Assembly: GCF_014204525.1 (NCBI RefSeq)
Contig: NZ_JACHLP010000011.1
Coordinates: 62,001 to 126,000, forward strand
DNA length: 64,000 bases
Origin: Roseateles oligotrophus
GTDB taxonomy: Bacteria > Pseudomonadota > Gammaproteobacteria > Burkholderiales > Burkholderiaceae_C
Direction of reading: 5' to 3'
This document shows, one piece after another, positions 43,919-52,240 of the stretch; within the stretch, counting starts at the first letter, position 1; each line of letters opens with the position of its first letter. Made by a program: the position numbers and the translations under genes. The notes below the pieces were generated by a model. That model did not search any database. It was not told where the DNA came from and saw only the letters and a program-made list of their open reading frames with translations.

Positions 43919-44488
43919 ATGGAAATCGAAAAACCTCCCGTCGACCGCGAACGCATCATCCCCACGGCCGAGCGCCGCGGCCTCATCCTCGTCCACACCG
44001 GCGACGGCAAGGGCAAGAGCACGGCCGCCTTCGGCCTGGCCTTGCGCGCCCATGGCCGCGGCAAGGCGGTCAAGATCTACCAATTCATGAAGGTGCCCAG
44101 CGCCCGCTTTGGCGAGCACCGCGTGTTCGAGCAGTTAGGCGTGCCCATCGAGGGCCTGGGCGACGGCTTCAGCTGGAAGAGCAAGGACCTGGAACACAGC
44201 GCCCAGCTGGCCCGCGAGGGCTGGGCGCGTGCCGAGGCGACGATTCGCGCCGGCGAGCATTTCCTGGTCGTGCTGGACGAGATCATGTACCCGCTGCGCT
44301 ACGGCTGGCTGCCGCTGGAACCGGTGCTGCAAGCCCTGCGCGAGCGCCCCGCCCATGTGCATGTGGTGCTGACCGGGCGTAACGCGCCGGCCGAGCTGAT
44401 TGAGCTGGCCGATACCGTCACCGAGATGGCCTTGGTCAAACACCATTTCAAGGCCGGTGTGCCGGCGCAGCGAGGGATTGAAGATTGA
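43919..44488 (+). CDS. cobO: Cob(I)yrinic acid a,c-diamide adenosyltransferase (CobO/BtuR type)
   Basis: A 189-residue enzyme that attaches the 5'-deoxyadenosyl group to the corrinoid cobalt. P-loop GDGKGKSTAAFGLALRAHGR (residues about 25-44), VLDEIMYPLRYGW, and VLTGRNAPAELIELADTVTE identify the CobA/CobO/BtuR family. It follows bluB by 3 nt and precedes cobD by 2 nt. Confidence 0.95.
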   Translation: MEIEKPPVDRERIIPTAERRGLILVHTGDGKGKSTAAFGLALRAHGRGKAVKIYQFMKVPSARFGEHRVFEQLGVPIEGLGDGFSWKSKDLEHSAQLAREGWARAEATIRAGEHFLVVLDEIMYPLRYGWLPLEPVLQALRERPAHVHVVLTGRNAPAELIELADTVTEMALVKHHFKAGVPAQRGIED

Positions 44489-44490
44489 TC

Positions 44491-45426
44491 ATGGCACTGC
44501 TGTGGCCGCTGGCCTTTGCCTTCGCCCTGCTGATCGATCGCCTCTGCGGCGAGCCGCCCACCTGGGCGCATCCGGTCGTGGCCATGGGCCGCTATCTGGG
44601 CCTGTTCTCCAAGCGCCTGCTGGGGCTGGCGCCCAGGCCGGCCTTTGCGCTGGGCGCCCTGGCTTGGGTATTGGGCGCCCTGCTGGTGGGCGGACTGGCC
44701 CTGCTGCTGGAGTCCCTGCTGATCCTGGGCCTGGCGCCCTGGAGCGCCTGGCCGCGCCTGTTGCTGTGCGCCGCGCTGCTGGGCCTGCTGCTCAAGCCCT
44801 TGCTGGCCTGGCGCATGCTGGCCGATGAGGTGCTGGCGGTGGAGCAGGCCCTGCAGGAATCGCTGGAGGCCGGCCGGCTGCAACTGGCCCGTCTGGTCAG
44901 CCGCGACACCTCGGGCCTGAGCGCCGAGCAGGTGCGCGAGGCCGCCATCGAGACCCTGGCCGAGAACCTCAACGACTCGGTCGTCGCCCCCTTGTTCTGG
45001 GCCATGCTGGCCGGCCTGCCGGGCGCGGCCATCTACCGCTTCGCCAACACGGCGGACGCCATGTGGGGCTATCGCGGTGAGTGGGAATGGGCGGGTAAAT
45101 GGGCGGCGCGGGCGGACGATGTGCTGTCCTGGATTCCGGCGCGCATCACCGGGCTGGCGATGGCCAGCTGGCGGCTGGACGCCTTGCTGCGTCTTTGCAT
45201 CGAGGCCCTGCGCACGCCCTCGCCGAATAGCGGCTGGCCCATGGCCGCCATGGCCTTGCGCCTGGGCCTGCGCCTGGGCAAGCCCGGCGTCTACCAGCTC
45301 AACGCCACCGGTCGCGCCCCGCTGCCGCAAGACCTGCCGGCCGCGCTGGCGATTGCCCGGCGCGGTCTGCTGGGCTCGGCCTTTGTGCTGGCGGCCCTGG
45401 CGGGCTGGCTGCGCTTGCAACCATGA
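44491..45426 (+). CDS. cobD: Adenosylcobinamide-phosphate synthase (CbiB/CobD)
   Basis: A 311-residue membrane protein that attaches (R)-1-amino-2-propanol phosphate to adenosylcobyrate. It has DRLCGEPPTWAHPVVAMGRY at the N-terminus, VSRDTSGLSAEQVREAAIET, ENLNDSVVAPLFWAMLAGLP and FANTADAMWGYR. Several hydrophobic helices are visible. Start is the ATG at 44491; a TTG two codons earlier overlaps the cobO stop. Overlaps the next gene by 4 nt. Confidence 0.94.
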   Translation: MALLWPLAFAFALLIDRLCGEPPTWAHPVVAMGRYLGLFSKRLLGLAPRPAFALGALAWVLGALLVGGLALLLESLLILGLAPWSAWPRLLLCAALLGLLLKPLLAWRMLADEVLAVEQALQESLEAGRLQLARLVSRDTSGLSAEQVREAAIETLAENLNDSVVAPLFWAMLAGLPGAAIYRFANTADAMWGYRGEWEWAGKWAARADDVLSWIPARITGLAMASWRLDALLRLCIEALRTPSPNSGWPMAAMALRLGLRLGKPGVYQLNATGRAPLPQDLPAALAIARRGLLGSAFVLAALAGWLRLQP

Positions 45427-46448
45427 ATGTCCACGGCGGCAGCGATGCGGGGCCCACGCCGGCCCATGATTTCTCCAGCAATGCCAGCCCCCTGGGCCCG
45501 CCACCCGAGCTGTTGCGGGCCGTGCTGGCCGCCGACAGAAGCCGTTACCCCGACCCGGCCTACACGGCCTTGCGCGAGCATCTGGGCGCCGATCTGGCCG
45601 TGGCGGCCGAGCGGGTGCTTCCCTGCTCAGGCGGGGCCGAGGCGATACGGCGGCTGAGCCTGGCCGCCTTGCTGAGCGGCATCCGCGAGGTCTGGGTGCC
45701 GCAACCCGGCTTTGGCGACTATGCCGCCGCCGCCCAGGCCCTGGGCCTGAACCTGCAGCGCTACCGCAGCGTGGCCGAGTTATGCAGCGGCCTCGGGCCA
45801 GCCCGCGCCCTGGTCTGGGTCTGCGAGCCCTGCAACCCCAGCGGCAGCAGCCTGAGCGCGGCCGATTGGCAAGACCTGAGCCTGGCCCTTGAGCGCAGCG
45901 CCGCTGTGCTGGCCATAGACCTGGCCTACGACAGCCTGCGCCTGGACAGCCACAGCGCCCTGCCCGCCGCGCTGCAGCAGCGGGCCTGGCGCCTGCATTG
46001 CCCCAACAAGGTGCTGGGCCTGACGGGGGTGCGCGCGGCCTGCCTGCTGGCGCCGCAAGCCAGCGGCGCCTTGCTGCTGCACGCCCAGGCCCTGGCGCCC
46101 AGCTGGGTTTTGTCCAGCGAGGGCTGCGAGCTGCTGCGGGCCTGGCGCAGCCGGGAATCCGCTGAATATTTGCGTCAGGTCCAGGAAACCTTGCGCGGCT
46201 GGCGCGACACTCAGCGCCTGCTGCTGGCCGATTTGGGCTGGCAGCAACAGGGTAGCTGCAGCAATTTCTGGCTGGCCCGCCCGCCCGCGGCGGTGCAGGT
46301 GAGCGATTTGCTGCCGGCCCTGCGCCGGCGCGGCATCAAGCTGCGCGACGCCAGCAGCTTCGGCCTCCTTGGCTGGCTGAGGCTGTCCACACAAAACAAG
46401 GCATCGCAGGCCGCGCTGAAACAGGCTTTGGAGGAATTGCAGAGATGA
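45423..46448 (+). CDS. cobC: Threonine-phosphate decarboxylase-like PLP enzyme (CobC/CobD type)
   Basis: A 341-residue PLP-dependent class I/II aminotransferase-fold enzyme. It has DFSSNASPLGPP, VCEPCNPSGSSL, an Asp pocket in AIDLAYDSLRL, and the PLP Lys in HCPNKVLGLTGVRAA. Members next to cbiB decarboxylate L-threonine O-3-phosphate to the aminopropanol phosphate that CobD uses. The symbol follows the Pseudomonas denitrificans convention; the Salmonella equivalent is CobD. Followed by a 169-nt gap holding repeat copy 2. Confidence 0.9.
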   Translation: MNVHGGSDAGPTPAHDFSSNASPLGPPPELLRAVLAADRSRYPDPAYTALREHLGADLAVAAERVLPCSGGAEAIRRLSLAALLSGIREVWVPQPGFGDYAAAAQALGLNLQRYRSVAELCSGLGPARALVWVCEPCNPSGSSLSAADWQDLSLALERSAAVLAIDLAYDSLRLDSHSALPAALQQRAWRLHCPNKVLGLTGVRAACLLAPQASGALLLHAQALAPSWVLSSEGCELLRAWRSRESAEYLRQVQETLRGWRDTQRLLLADLGWQQQGSCSNFWLARPPAAVQVSDLLPALRRRGIKLRDASSFGLLGWLRLSTQNKASQAALKQALEELQR

Positions 46449-46485
46449 ACATCCCAGCCCCCTGGCGGCGTCCGGCGTTCGCGAA

Positions 46486-46615
46486 GAAACATGGAATTCA
46501 ATTTCAACCACAGAGACACAGAGACACAGAGGTCATTCCATTGAGTTCCTGGTATTCCTCTGTGTTTTTCTCTGTGTCTCTGTGTCTCTGTGGTCGTCTT
46601 TCGGAGTTTTGTTTC
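46486..46615. repeat. Long-hairpin repeat element, copy 2 (ACACAGAG family)
   Basis: A 130-nt element like that at 13114-13222. Perfect 25-nt arms (46507-46531 and 46570-46594), made of ACCACAGAG plus ACACAGAG repeats, enclose a 38-nt loop that contains another CTCTGTG. The outer ends are GAAAC (46486-46490) and GTTTC (46611-46615). Flanks such as AATTCAA on the left and CTTTCGG on the right are shared with copy 1. It lies inside the cob gene run and ends 2 nt before the cobQ ATG, so the cobQ GGAG (46603-46606) is within the element. Confidence 0.85.
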
Positions 46616-46617
46616 TC

Positions 46618-48084
46618 ATGAGCAACACAAGAGCCAAGGCCGTGATGGTGCTGGGCACGACCAGCGGCGCGGGCAAGAGCTGGCTGGCCACGGCCCTGTG
46701 CCGCTGGTATGCCCGCCAAGGCCTCAAGGTCGCACCCTTCAAGGCGCAGAACATGAGCAATAACGCCCGCGTCGTGCCTGGCCTGAACGGGGCCATGGGC
46801 GAGATCGGCTCGGCCCAATACTTCCAGGCCCTGGCCGCGCGCTGCACGCCCGAGGTGCGCATGAACCCGGTGCTGCTCAAGCCCGAGCGCGACACGGCCT
46901 CGCAAGTCGTCGTGCTGGGCGAGGTGGACGAAGCCCTGAGCCGCGCGCCCTGGCGCGAGCGCAGCGAGCTGCTGTGGCAGCGCGCCCGCCCGGCCCTGCA
47001 CGAGCTGATGGCCGAGCACGATGTGCTGGTGATCGAGGGCGCGGGCTCGCCGGCCGAGATCAATCTGCACAGCAGCGATTACGTCAATATGCGCACCGCC
47101 CTGGAGGCGCAAGCCGCCTGCCTGCTGGTCACCGACATCGACCGCGGCGGCGCTTTTGCCCACCTCTACGGCACCCACCAGCTGCTGCCCGCGCACGAGC
47201 GGGCGCTGATCCGCGGTTATGTCCTGAACCGCTTCCGCGGCGATGCCAGCCTCTTGGCCCCCGGGCCCGAGCAGCTGCAGCAGCTCACCGGCGTGCCCAC
47301 CGTGGCCGTGCTGCCCATGTGGCGCGGCCATGGCCTGCCGGAGGAAGACGGGGTGTTTGACGACGGCGTCAGCGGCAGCAGCCGCGGCCTGAAGGTCGCC
47401 ATCGTGGCCTACCCGCGCCTGTCCAATCTGGACGAATTCCAGCCCCTGCGCAGCCTGCCCCATGTGCGCCTGAGCTGGGTGCGCGAGCCGGCCGGCCTGG
47501 AGGGCGTGGACCTCATCATCCTGCCCGGCTCCAAGGCGGTGGCGGCCGATCTGGCCTGGTTGCGCGCGCAGAAGCTGGATCAGGCCATCGCCCTGCATGC
47601 GGCGGCCGGCAAGCAGGTGCTGGGCATCTGCGGCGGCCTGCAGATGCTGGGCGAAAGCCTGCTCGACCCGCACGGCCTGGACGGCAATGCGCCGGGCCTG
47701 GGCCTGCTGCCCCTGGTCACCCAGTTCGAGCGCGACAAGCTCTTGCGCCCCGCGCAGCTGCGCTTTGCCGGCCTGCAAGCCCCCTGGGCCGGCCTCGATG
47801 GCCTGCAGGCCCGTGGTTATGAGATCCACCACGGCCGTACCGTCCAGCACCCCAGCCTGGCCGCGGCCACGCCGGCTGTTGTCAGCGATAGCGGCGAGGT
47901 GGTGGGCTGGCAGGCGGGCCCGGTGCTGGGCTGTTATGCCCACGGACTGTTCGAAGACGGCGCCGTCATGCAAGCCCTGTTCGGCGCCCAAGCGCCCAGC
48001 CTCGACGGTGTGTTCGATGGCCTGGCCGACTATGTGGGCCAGCACTTCGCGCCCGGCGTGCTCGCCGGGCTCTTGAATGAATAA
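46618..48084 (+). CDS. cobQ: Cobyric acid synthase
   Basis: A 488-residue amidotransferase that amidates the b, d, e and g side chains of adenosylcobyrinate a,c-diamide. The N-terminal domain has VLGTTSGAGKSWLATALCRW, PFKAQNMSNNARVV and VIEGAGSPAEINL. The GATase domain has LPGSKAVAADLAWL, the catalytic Cys in VLGICGGLQMLGES, and the His in GCYAHGLFED. The ATG at 46618 has GGAG 11 nt upstream; earlier in-frame codons read through the hairpin repeat and are not credible. Confidence 0.95.
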   Translation: MSNTRAKAVMVLGTTSGAGKSWLATALCRWYARQGLKVAPFKAQNMSNNARVVPGLNGAMGEIGSAQYFQALAARCTPEVRMNPVLLKPERDTASQVVVLGEVDEALSRAPWRERSELLWQRARPALHELMAEHDVLVIEGAGSPAEINLHSSDYVNMRTALEAQAACLLVTDIDRGGAFAHLYGTHQLLPAHERALIRGYVLNRFRGDASLLAPGPEQLQQLTGVPTVAVLPMWRGHGLPEEDGVFDDGVSGSSRGLKVAIVAYPRLSNLDEFQPLRSLPHVRLSWVREPAGLEGVDLIILPGSKAVAADLAWLRAQKLDQAIALHAAAGKQVLGICGGLQMLGESLLDPHGLDGNAPGLGLLPLVTQFERDKLLRPAQLRFAGLQAPWAGLDGLQARGYEIHHGRTVQHPSLAAATPAVVSDSGEVVGWQAGPVLGCYAHGLFEDGAVMQALFGAQAPSLDGVFDGLADYVGQHFAPGVLAGLLNE

Positions 48085-48109
48085 GCAAGGAACTGACAGG
48101 AAACTCTCC

Positions 48110-49168
48110 ATGCCCTCCCCCATGCAAGATCTGATCCCCCACATCCCTTCCCTGCACAGCGAGCCCCTGGCCGCGGCCCTGCAGCAGCGCATCGCCAACA
48201 AGACCAAACCGCTGGGCTCGCTGGGCCGGCTGGAGGACTTGATGCTGCGCCTGGGCCTGATCCTGGGCAGCGAGACGCCCGAGCTGCACCAGCCCCAGAT
48301 GATGGTGTTCGCCGGCGACCATGGCCTGGTGGCCCAGGGCGTCTCGGCCTACCCCAGCGATGTGACCTGGCAGATGGTAGAAAACTTTCTGGCCGGCGGC
48401 GCGGCGGTGTCCGTGCTGGCCCGCCAGCATGGCCTGGACCTGGTGGTGGTGGACGCCGGCGTGGCCCACGACTTCGCCCCGCGCAAGGGCCTGATCATCG
48501 CCAAGATCGCCCACGGCACCCAGGATGCCAGCCGCCAGCCGGCGATGAGCGTGGAGCAATGCGCCACCGCCATCAACGAGGGCAAGGCCTTGCTGCGCCA
48601 GCGCCCCGGCAATGTGCTGCTGCTGGGCGAGATGGGCATAGGCAATACCTCCAGCGCGGCCCTGCTGCTGGCCCGCCTGGCAGGCCAGCCGGTGGCCGGC
48701 TGCACCGGCCGCGGCACCGGCCTGGACGACGCCGGCCTGACCCGCAAGATCGGCGTGCTGCAGGCCGTGCTGCAGCGTCATGCCGAGGCCAGCGAGCCCT
48801 TGCAGGCCCTGGCCGCCTTCGGCGGCTTCGAGATCGCGATGATGGTGGGCGCGGTGCTGCAGGCGGCGCTGGAGCGCCGCGTCATCGTGGTGGACGGCTT
48901 CATCACCAGCAGCGCCGTGCTGGTGGCCTCCCGCCTGCAGCCGGCGGTGCTGGAGCGCTGCGTGTTTGCCCATCGCTCGCAGGAGCAAGGCCATGCCTTG
49001 ATGCTGCAGGCCTGCGGCGGCGCCACGCCCCTGCTGGACCTGGGCCTGCGCCTGGGTGAAGGCTCGGGCGCGGCCCTGGCCTGGCCCCTGCTCGACTCGG
49101 CTTGTCGCATCCTGCACGAAATGGCCAGCTTTGCGTCGGCCGGTGTCAGCGAGAAACAAGCCGGCTGA
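48110..49168 (+). CDS. cobT: Nicotinate-nucleotide:dimethylbenzimidazole phosphoribosyltransferase
   Basis: A 352-residue enzyme that activates DMB as alpha-ribazole 5'-phosphate. It has NKTKPLGSLGRLEDLMLRLG, VFAGDHGLVAQGVSAYP, LLLGEMGIGNTSSAALLLAR, VVDGFITSSAVLVA and the terminal catalytic Glu region LGLRLGEGSGAALAWPL. The start at 48110 has AGGA upstream; the longer frame start at 48077 overlaps cobQ. It works directly after BluB. Confidence 0.95.
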   Translation: MPSPMQDLIPHIPSLHSEPLAAALQQRIANKTKPLGSLGRLEDLMLRLGLILGSETPELHQPQMMVFAGDHGLVAQGVSAYPSDVTWQMVENFLAGGAAVSVLARQHGLDLVVVDAGVAHDFAPRKGLIIAKIAHGTQDASRQPAMSVEQCATAINEGKALLRQRPGNVLLLGEMGIGNTSSAALLLARLAGQPVAGCTGRGTGLDDAGLTRKIGVLQAVLQRHAEASEPLQALAAFGGFEIAMMVGAVLQAALERRVIVVDGFITSSAVLVASRLQPAVLERCVFAHRSQEQGHALMLQACGGATPLLDLGLRLGEGSGAALAWPLLDSACRILHEMASFASAGVSEKQAG

Positions 49169-49212
49169 ATCCCCTGGTCACATAATCAGCTCGTCAACAG
49201 CGGGGCCTTGCG

Positions 49213-50757
49213 ATGACCGACTTGGTATTTGCGGACGAAGAGGACGAGGACGCCGCCGCGGCAGCGGCGGCGCTGGATCCCTGGGTGGTGCTGATCGTCG
49301 ACGACGATGTGGCCGTGCACCAGGTGACCCAGCTGGTGATGGCGGACTTTGAATTCGCCGGCCGCCGCCTGCTCTTCCTCGACGCCTACAGCGCCGCTGA
49401 GGCGCGGAGCCTGCTGCAGGCCCGCCGCGATGTGGCTCTGATCCTGCTGGACGTGGTGATGGAGTCCGAGCATGCGGGCCTGGAACTGGCGCGTTATATC
49501 CGCGAAGAGCTGGACAACCACCATGTGCGCATCGTGCTGCGCACCGGCCAGCCCGGCCAGGCGCCGGAAGAGCATGTCATCAAGAGCTATGACATCAACG
49601 ACTACAAGGAAAAGACCGAGCTGACCAAGCGCAAGCTGATCACGGTTTTCTACGCCGCCCTGCGCTCCTACCGCGACATCATGATCATCGAGCAGTCGCG
49701 CCAGGCGCTGCGCCGCTCCATCGATGCCATCACCCGCGTCTACGACTCACAGAACCTGCGCCGCTTCGCCTCCGCCGTGCTGGAGCAGGTGGCCTATCTG
49801 CTGGGCTATGAGGCCCAGGGCCTGTGCGCCAGCCGGGTGGCGGCTTATGCCGCCTCGCATGCCGAGGGGCGGCTGAAGATACTGGCCGCCACGCCCGAGT
49901 ATTCGCGCATGCTGGTGGACGAGGAGATCGGCACCCTGCCCCCGCGGGTCTGCGCCGCGCTGGACCGCGCCCTGCTCGAACAGCAGGGCAATTCGGACCC
50001 CCAGCATTTCGTCGGTTATTACCGCAGCAGCTCGGGCAATGAGACCTTGCTGTATATGGAATTCGCCGAGCTGATCGACGAGCAGGCGCGCGAGCTGCTG
50101 GAGATCTTCTGCGCCAATGTGGCCATCACCTACGAGAGCCTGCTGCTGCGCGAGGAGATCCAGGACACCCAGCGCTCCACCGTCTACATCATCGGCGAGG
50201 CGGTGGAGCGCCGCTCCTTGGAGCCCGGCCAGCATGTGCGCCGGGTCGGCGAGATCGCCGCCCTGCTGGCCGAGGCCAGCGGCATGCGCGAGGCCGATGT
50301 GGAGTTTCTGCGCCTGGCCGCGCCCCTGCACGATGTGGGCAAGATCGCCATCGCCGACCAGATACTGGGCAAACCGGGCAAGCTCGACGAGCAGGAATGG
50401 GCCAGCGTGCAAACCCATGCCCGCGTGGGTTTCGAGCTGCTGCGCAAGTCCGACAAGCGCATCCTGCAACTGGGCGCCATCATCGCCCACGAACACCATG
50501 AGCGCTGGGACGGCCAGGGCTATCCGCGCGGCCTGGCGGCTGAGCAGATCCATCTCGCCGGCCGCATCGTCGCCGTGGCCGATGTGCTGGACACCTTGCT
50601 GAGCCGGCGCTGCTACAAAGAGGCCTGGCGCTTCGAGGACGCCATCGCCTATCTGAGCGCGCAGGCCGGCACCCAGTTCGACCCCACGCTGATCCAGCAT
50701 CTGCTGGCGCGGCTGGAGGCGGTCAAGGACATCTACCGGCGTTTTCCTGATGCCTGA
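49213..50757 (+). CDS. Response regulator with DUF3369 and HD-GYP output
   Basis: A 514-residue protein. After an acidic/Ala-rich N-terminus comes a receiver (about 24-145; IVDDD, phosphoacceptor D80). A DUF3369-type middle follows (about 165-310; AITRVYDSQNLRRFASAVL), then a full HD-GYP domain (about 315-510). The catalytic set is intact: H373-D374 in PLHDVGKIAIAD, HHERWDGQGYPRG (428-440) and VADVLDTL. It should hydrolyse c-di-GMP when phosphorylated. It sits between cobT and cobS on the same strand with no obvious link to cobalamin; its kinase is not adjacent. Confidence 0.9.
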   Translation: MTDLVFADEEDEDAAAAAAALDPWVVLIVDDDVAVHQVTQLVMADFEFAGRRLLFLDAYSAAEARSLLQARRDVALILLDVVMESEHAGLELARYIREELDNHHVRIVLRTGQPGQAPEEHVIKSYDINDYKEKTELTKRKLITVFYAALRSYRDIMIIEQSRQALRRSIDAITRVYDSQNLRRFASAVLEQVAYLLGYEAQGLCASRVAAYAASHAEGRLKILAATPEYSRMLVDEEIGTLPPRVCAALDRALLEQQGNSDPQHFVGYYRSSSGNETLLYMEFAELIDEQARELLEIFCANVAITYESLLLREEIQDTQRSTVYIIGEAVERRSLEPGQHVRRVGEIAALLAEASGMREADVEFLRLAAPLHDVGKIAIADQILGKPGKLDEQEWASVQTHARVGFELLRKSDKRILQLGAIIAHEHHERWDGQGYPRGLAAEQIHLAGRIVAVADVLDTLLSRRCYKEAWRFEDAIAYLSAQAGTQFDPTLIQHLLARLEAVKDIYRRFPDA

Positions 50758-50812
50758 ATGCAAGGCGGGGCAGTGCAGTAGAGTGCCGCCTGCCCTTCTT
50801 GCTCCCGCCCCC

Positions 50813-51610
50813 ATGCGCCCCTTGCTGCACGAACTCCGCCTCTTCTTCACCGCCCTGCAGTTCTTCACCCGCTGCCCCGTGCCCGCCTGGGTGGGTTATC
50901 GGCCCGCATGGCTGCAGCAGTGCGCGCGCTACTTCCCGGTCGTGGGCACGGTGGTCGGGGCCTGGGCCGCGCTGGTGATGTGGGGCGCCTCCTGGATCTG
51001 GCCGGCCGGCATCTGCGCGGGTTTGAGCATGGCCGCCAGCGTCTGGCTGACCGGCGGCTTCCACGAGGACGGCTGGGCCGATAGCTGCGACGGCCTGGGC
51101 GGCGCGGTCAGCCGCGAAAAAGCGCTGACCATCATGAAGGACTCGCGCATCGGCAGCTATGGCGCCCTGGGCCTGATCCTGATGCTGGGCCTGAAGGCCG
51201 CCTGCCTGGTGGCCTTGCTGGACTTCCACCCCGATCTGGCCCTGCTGGCCACGCTCTGGACCCATAGCGCCTCGCGCGCCGCGCCCCTGGCCCTGATGCA
51301 CAAGCTCGGCTACGCCGGGGACGCCGAACATGCCAAGGCCAAGCCCCTGGCCACCCAGGCCGGCGGCGGCAGCCTGGTCTTCGCCCTGCTCTGGGTGCTG
51401 GCCCTGAGCGGGCTGATTGCCTGGATCCAGCCCAATCTGGTACCCAGCTTATGCGCCGCCTGGCTGGCCATGACCCTGGTGACCCTGGGCCTGCAGGGCT
51501 TGCTGGAGCGCCGCCTGGGCGGCTATACCGGCGACACCCTGGGTGCCAGCCAGCAGCTGGCCGAGCTTGCCGGCCTGCTGGCCTTTGCGGGCCTGATCAA
51601 TGTCTTCTGA
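50813..51610 (+). CDS. cobS: Adenosylcobinamide-GDP ribazoletransferase
   Basis: A 265-residue membrane enzyme (CobS/CobV) that joins AdoCbi-GDP and alpha-ribazole (phosphate). It has LFFTALQFFTRCPVP near the start, GGFHEDGWADSCDGLGG (acidic metal-binding motif), REKALTIMKDSRIGSYGALG and GYTGDTLGASQQLAELAGLL. Start at 50813 is chosen by homology; the frame extends 21 codons further upstream. It overlaps the phosphatase gene by 11 nt. Confidence 0.93.
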   Translation: MRPLLHELRLFFTALQFFTRCPVPAWVGYRPAWLQQCARYFPVVGTVVGAWAALVMWGASWIWPAGICAGLSMAASVWLTGGFHEDGWADSCDGLGGAVSREKALTIMKDSRIGSYGALGLILMLGLKAACLVALLDFHPDLALLATLWTHSASRAAPLALMHKLGYAGDAEHAKAKPLATQAGGGSLVFALLWVLALSGLIAWIQPNLVPSLCAAWLAMTLVTLGLQGLLERRLGGYTGDTLGASQQLAELAGLLAFAGLINVF

Positions 51611-52181
51611 GCCCGGCCTCTGGGTCTGGCGCCACCCGCGGCCCGAGGGCGCCGCGGGCTTGTGCGTCGGCGCCGGCTGCGATCTGCCCGTGCATTGGCG
51701 CCGCAGCAAACGCCTGGCCCGGCGCATCCAGGCCCTGGCCCGGCGCGAGCGCCTGCCACAGCGGGTGCTCTGCTCGCCGCTGCGGCGCTGCGCCGATGTG
51801 GGCGCCTGGCTGCAACGCTGGGGCTGGCAGTTAGTGCTGGACCCGGCCTTGCGCGAGCTGGACTTCGGCGCCTGGGAGGGCCGGCCCTGGCAAACGATCG
51901 CCAAGGCGCAGATCGATGCCTGGGTGCAGGACTTCGCGGCCTATGCCCCGGGCGGCGGCGAATCGCTGCAAGCCCTGCTGGCACGGGCCGGCGACTGGCG
52001 GCCGCCCGCGGGCGCGCATCTCGTCGTCAGCCATGGCGGCTGGATGCTGGCGCGCCAATGGCGGGCTCGGCAGGGCGAGCGCAGCCCCTGCGCCGCCGAC
52101 TGGCCCAAGCCGCCTGCTTACGCCGAGGTTTGGCGGATACAGGCCGGGGCTTGCAGTAATATCGTGCCAGCGCCGAACTGA
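51600..52181 (+). CDS. Histidine phosphatase, probable alpha-ribazole phosphatase
   Basis: A 193-residue histidine-phosphatase-superfamily protein. The catalytic His is in WRHPRPEGAAG (an RHP variant of the usual RHG). Partners are VLCSPLRRCADVG, ELDFGAWEGRPW and LVVSHGGWM. In a cob run, overlapping cobS by 11 nt, the natural job is dephosphorylation of alpha-ribazole phosphate or adenosylcobalamin phosphate (CobC of Salmonella). The symbol is left blank because cobC is already used for the decarboxylase. Confidence 0.87.
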   Translation: MSSEPGLWVWRHPRPEGAAGLCVGAGCDLPVHWRRSKRLARRIQALARRERLPQRVLCSPLRRCADVGAWLQRWGWQLVLDPALRELDFGAWEGRPWQTIAKAQIDAWVQDFAAYAPGGGESLQALLARAGDWRPPAGAHLVVSHGGWMLARQWRARQGERSPCAADWPKPPAYAEVWRIQAGACSNIVPAPN

Positions 52182-52240
52182 AAAAGAGCGCAGCAACTTG
52201 ACAGGGCGAGCTTGAAATTGACACTGGCCAGGAGTCCGTC

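Noticed and set aside
46582-46617. Upstream GTG start for cobQ
   Set aside because: It would translate the right arm of the hairpin repeat (Ser-Leu-Trp-rich) and lacks an SD; the ATG at 46618 has GGAG.
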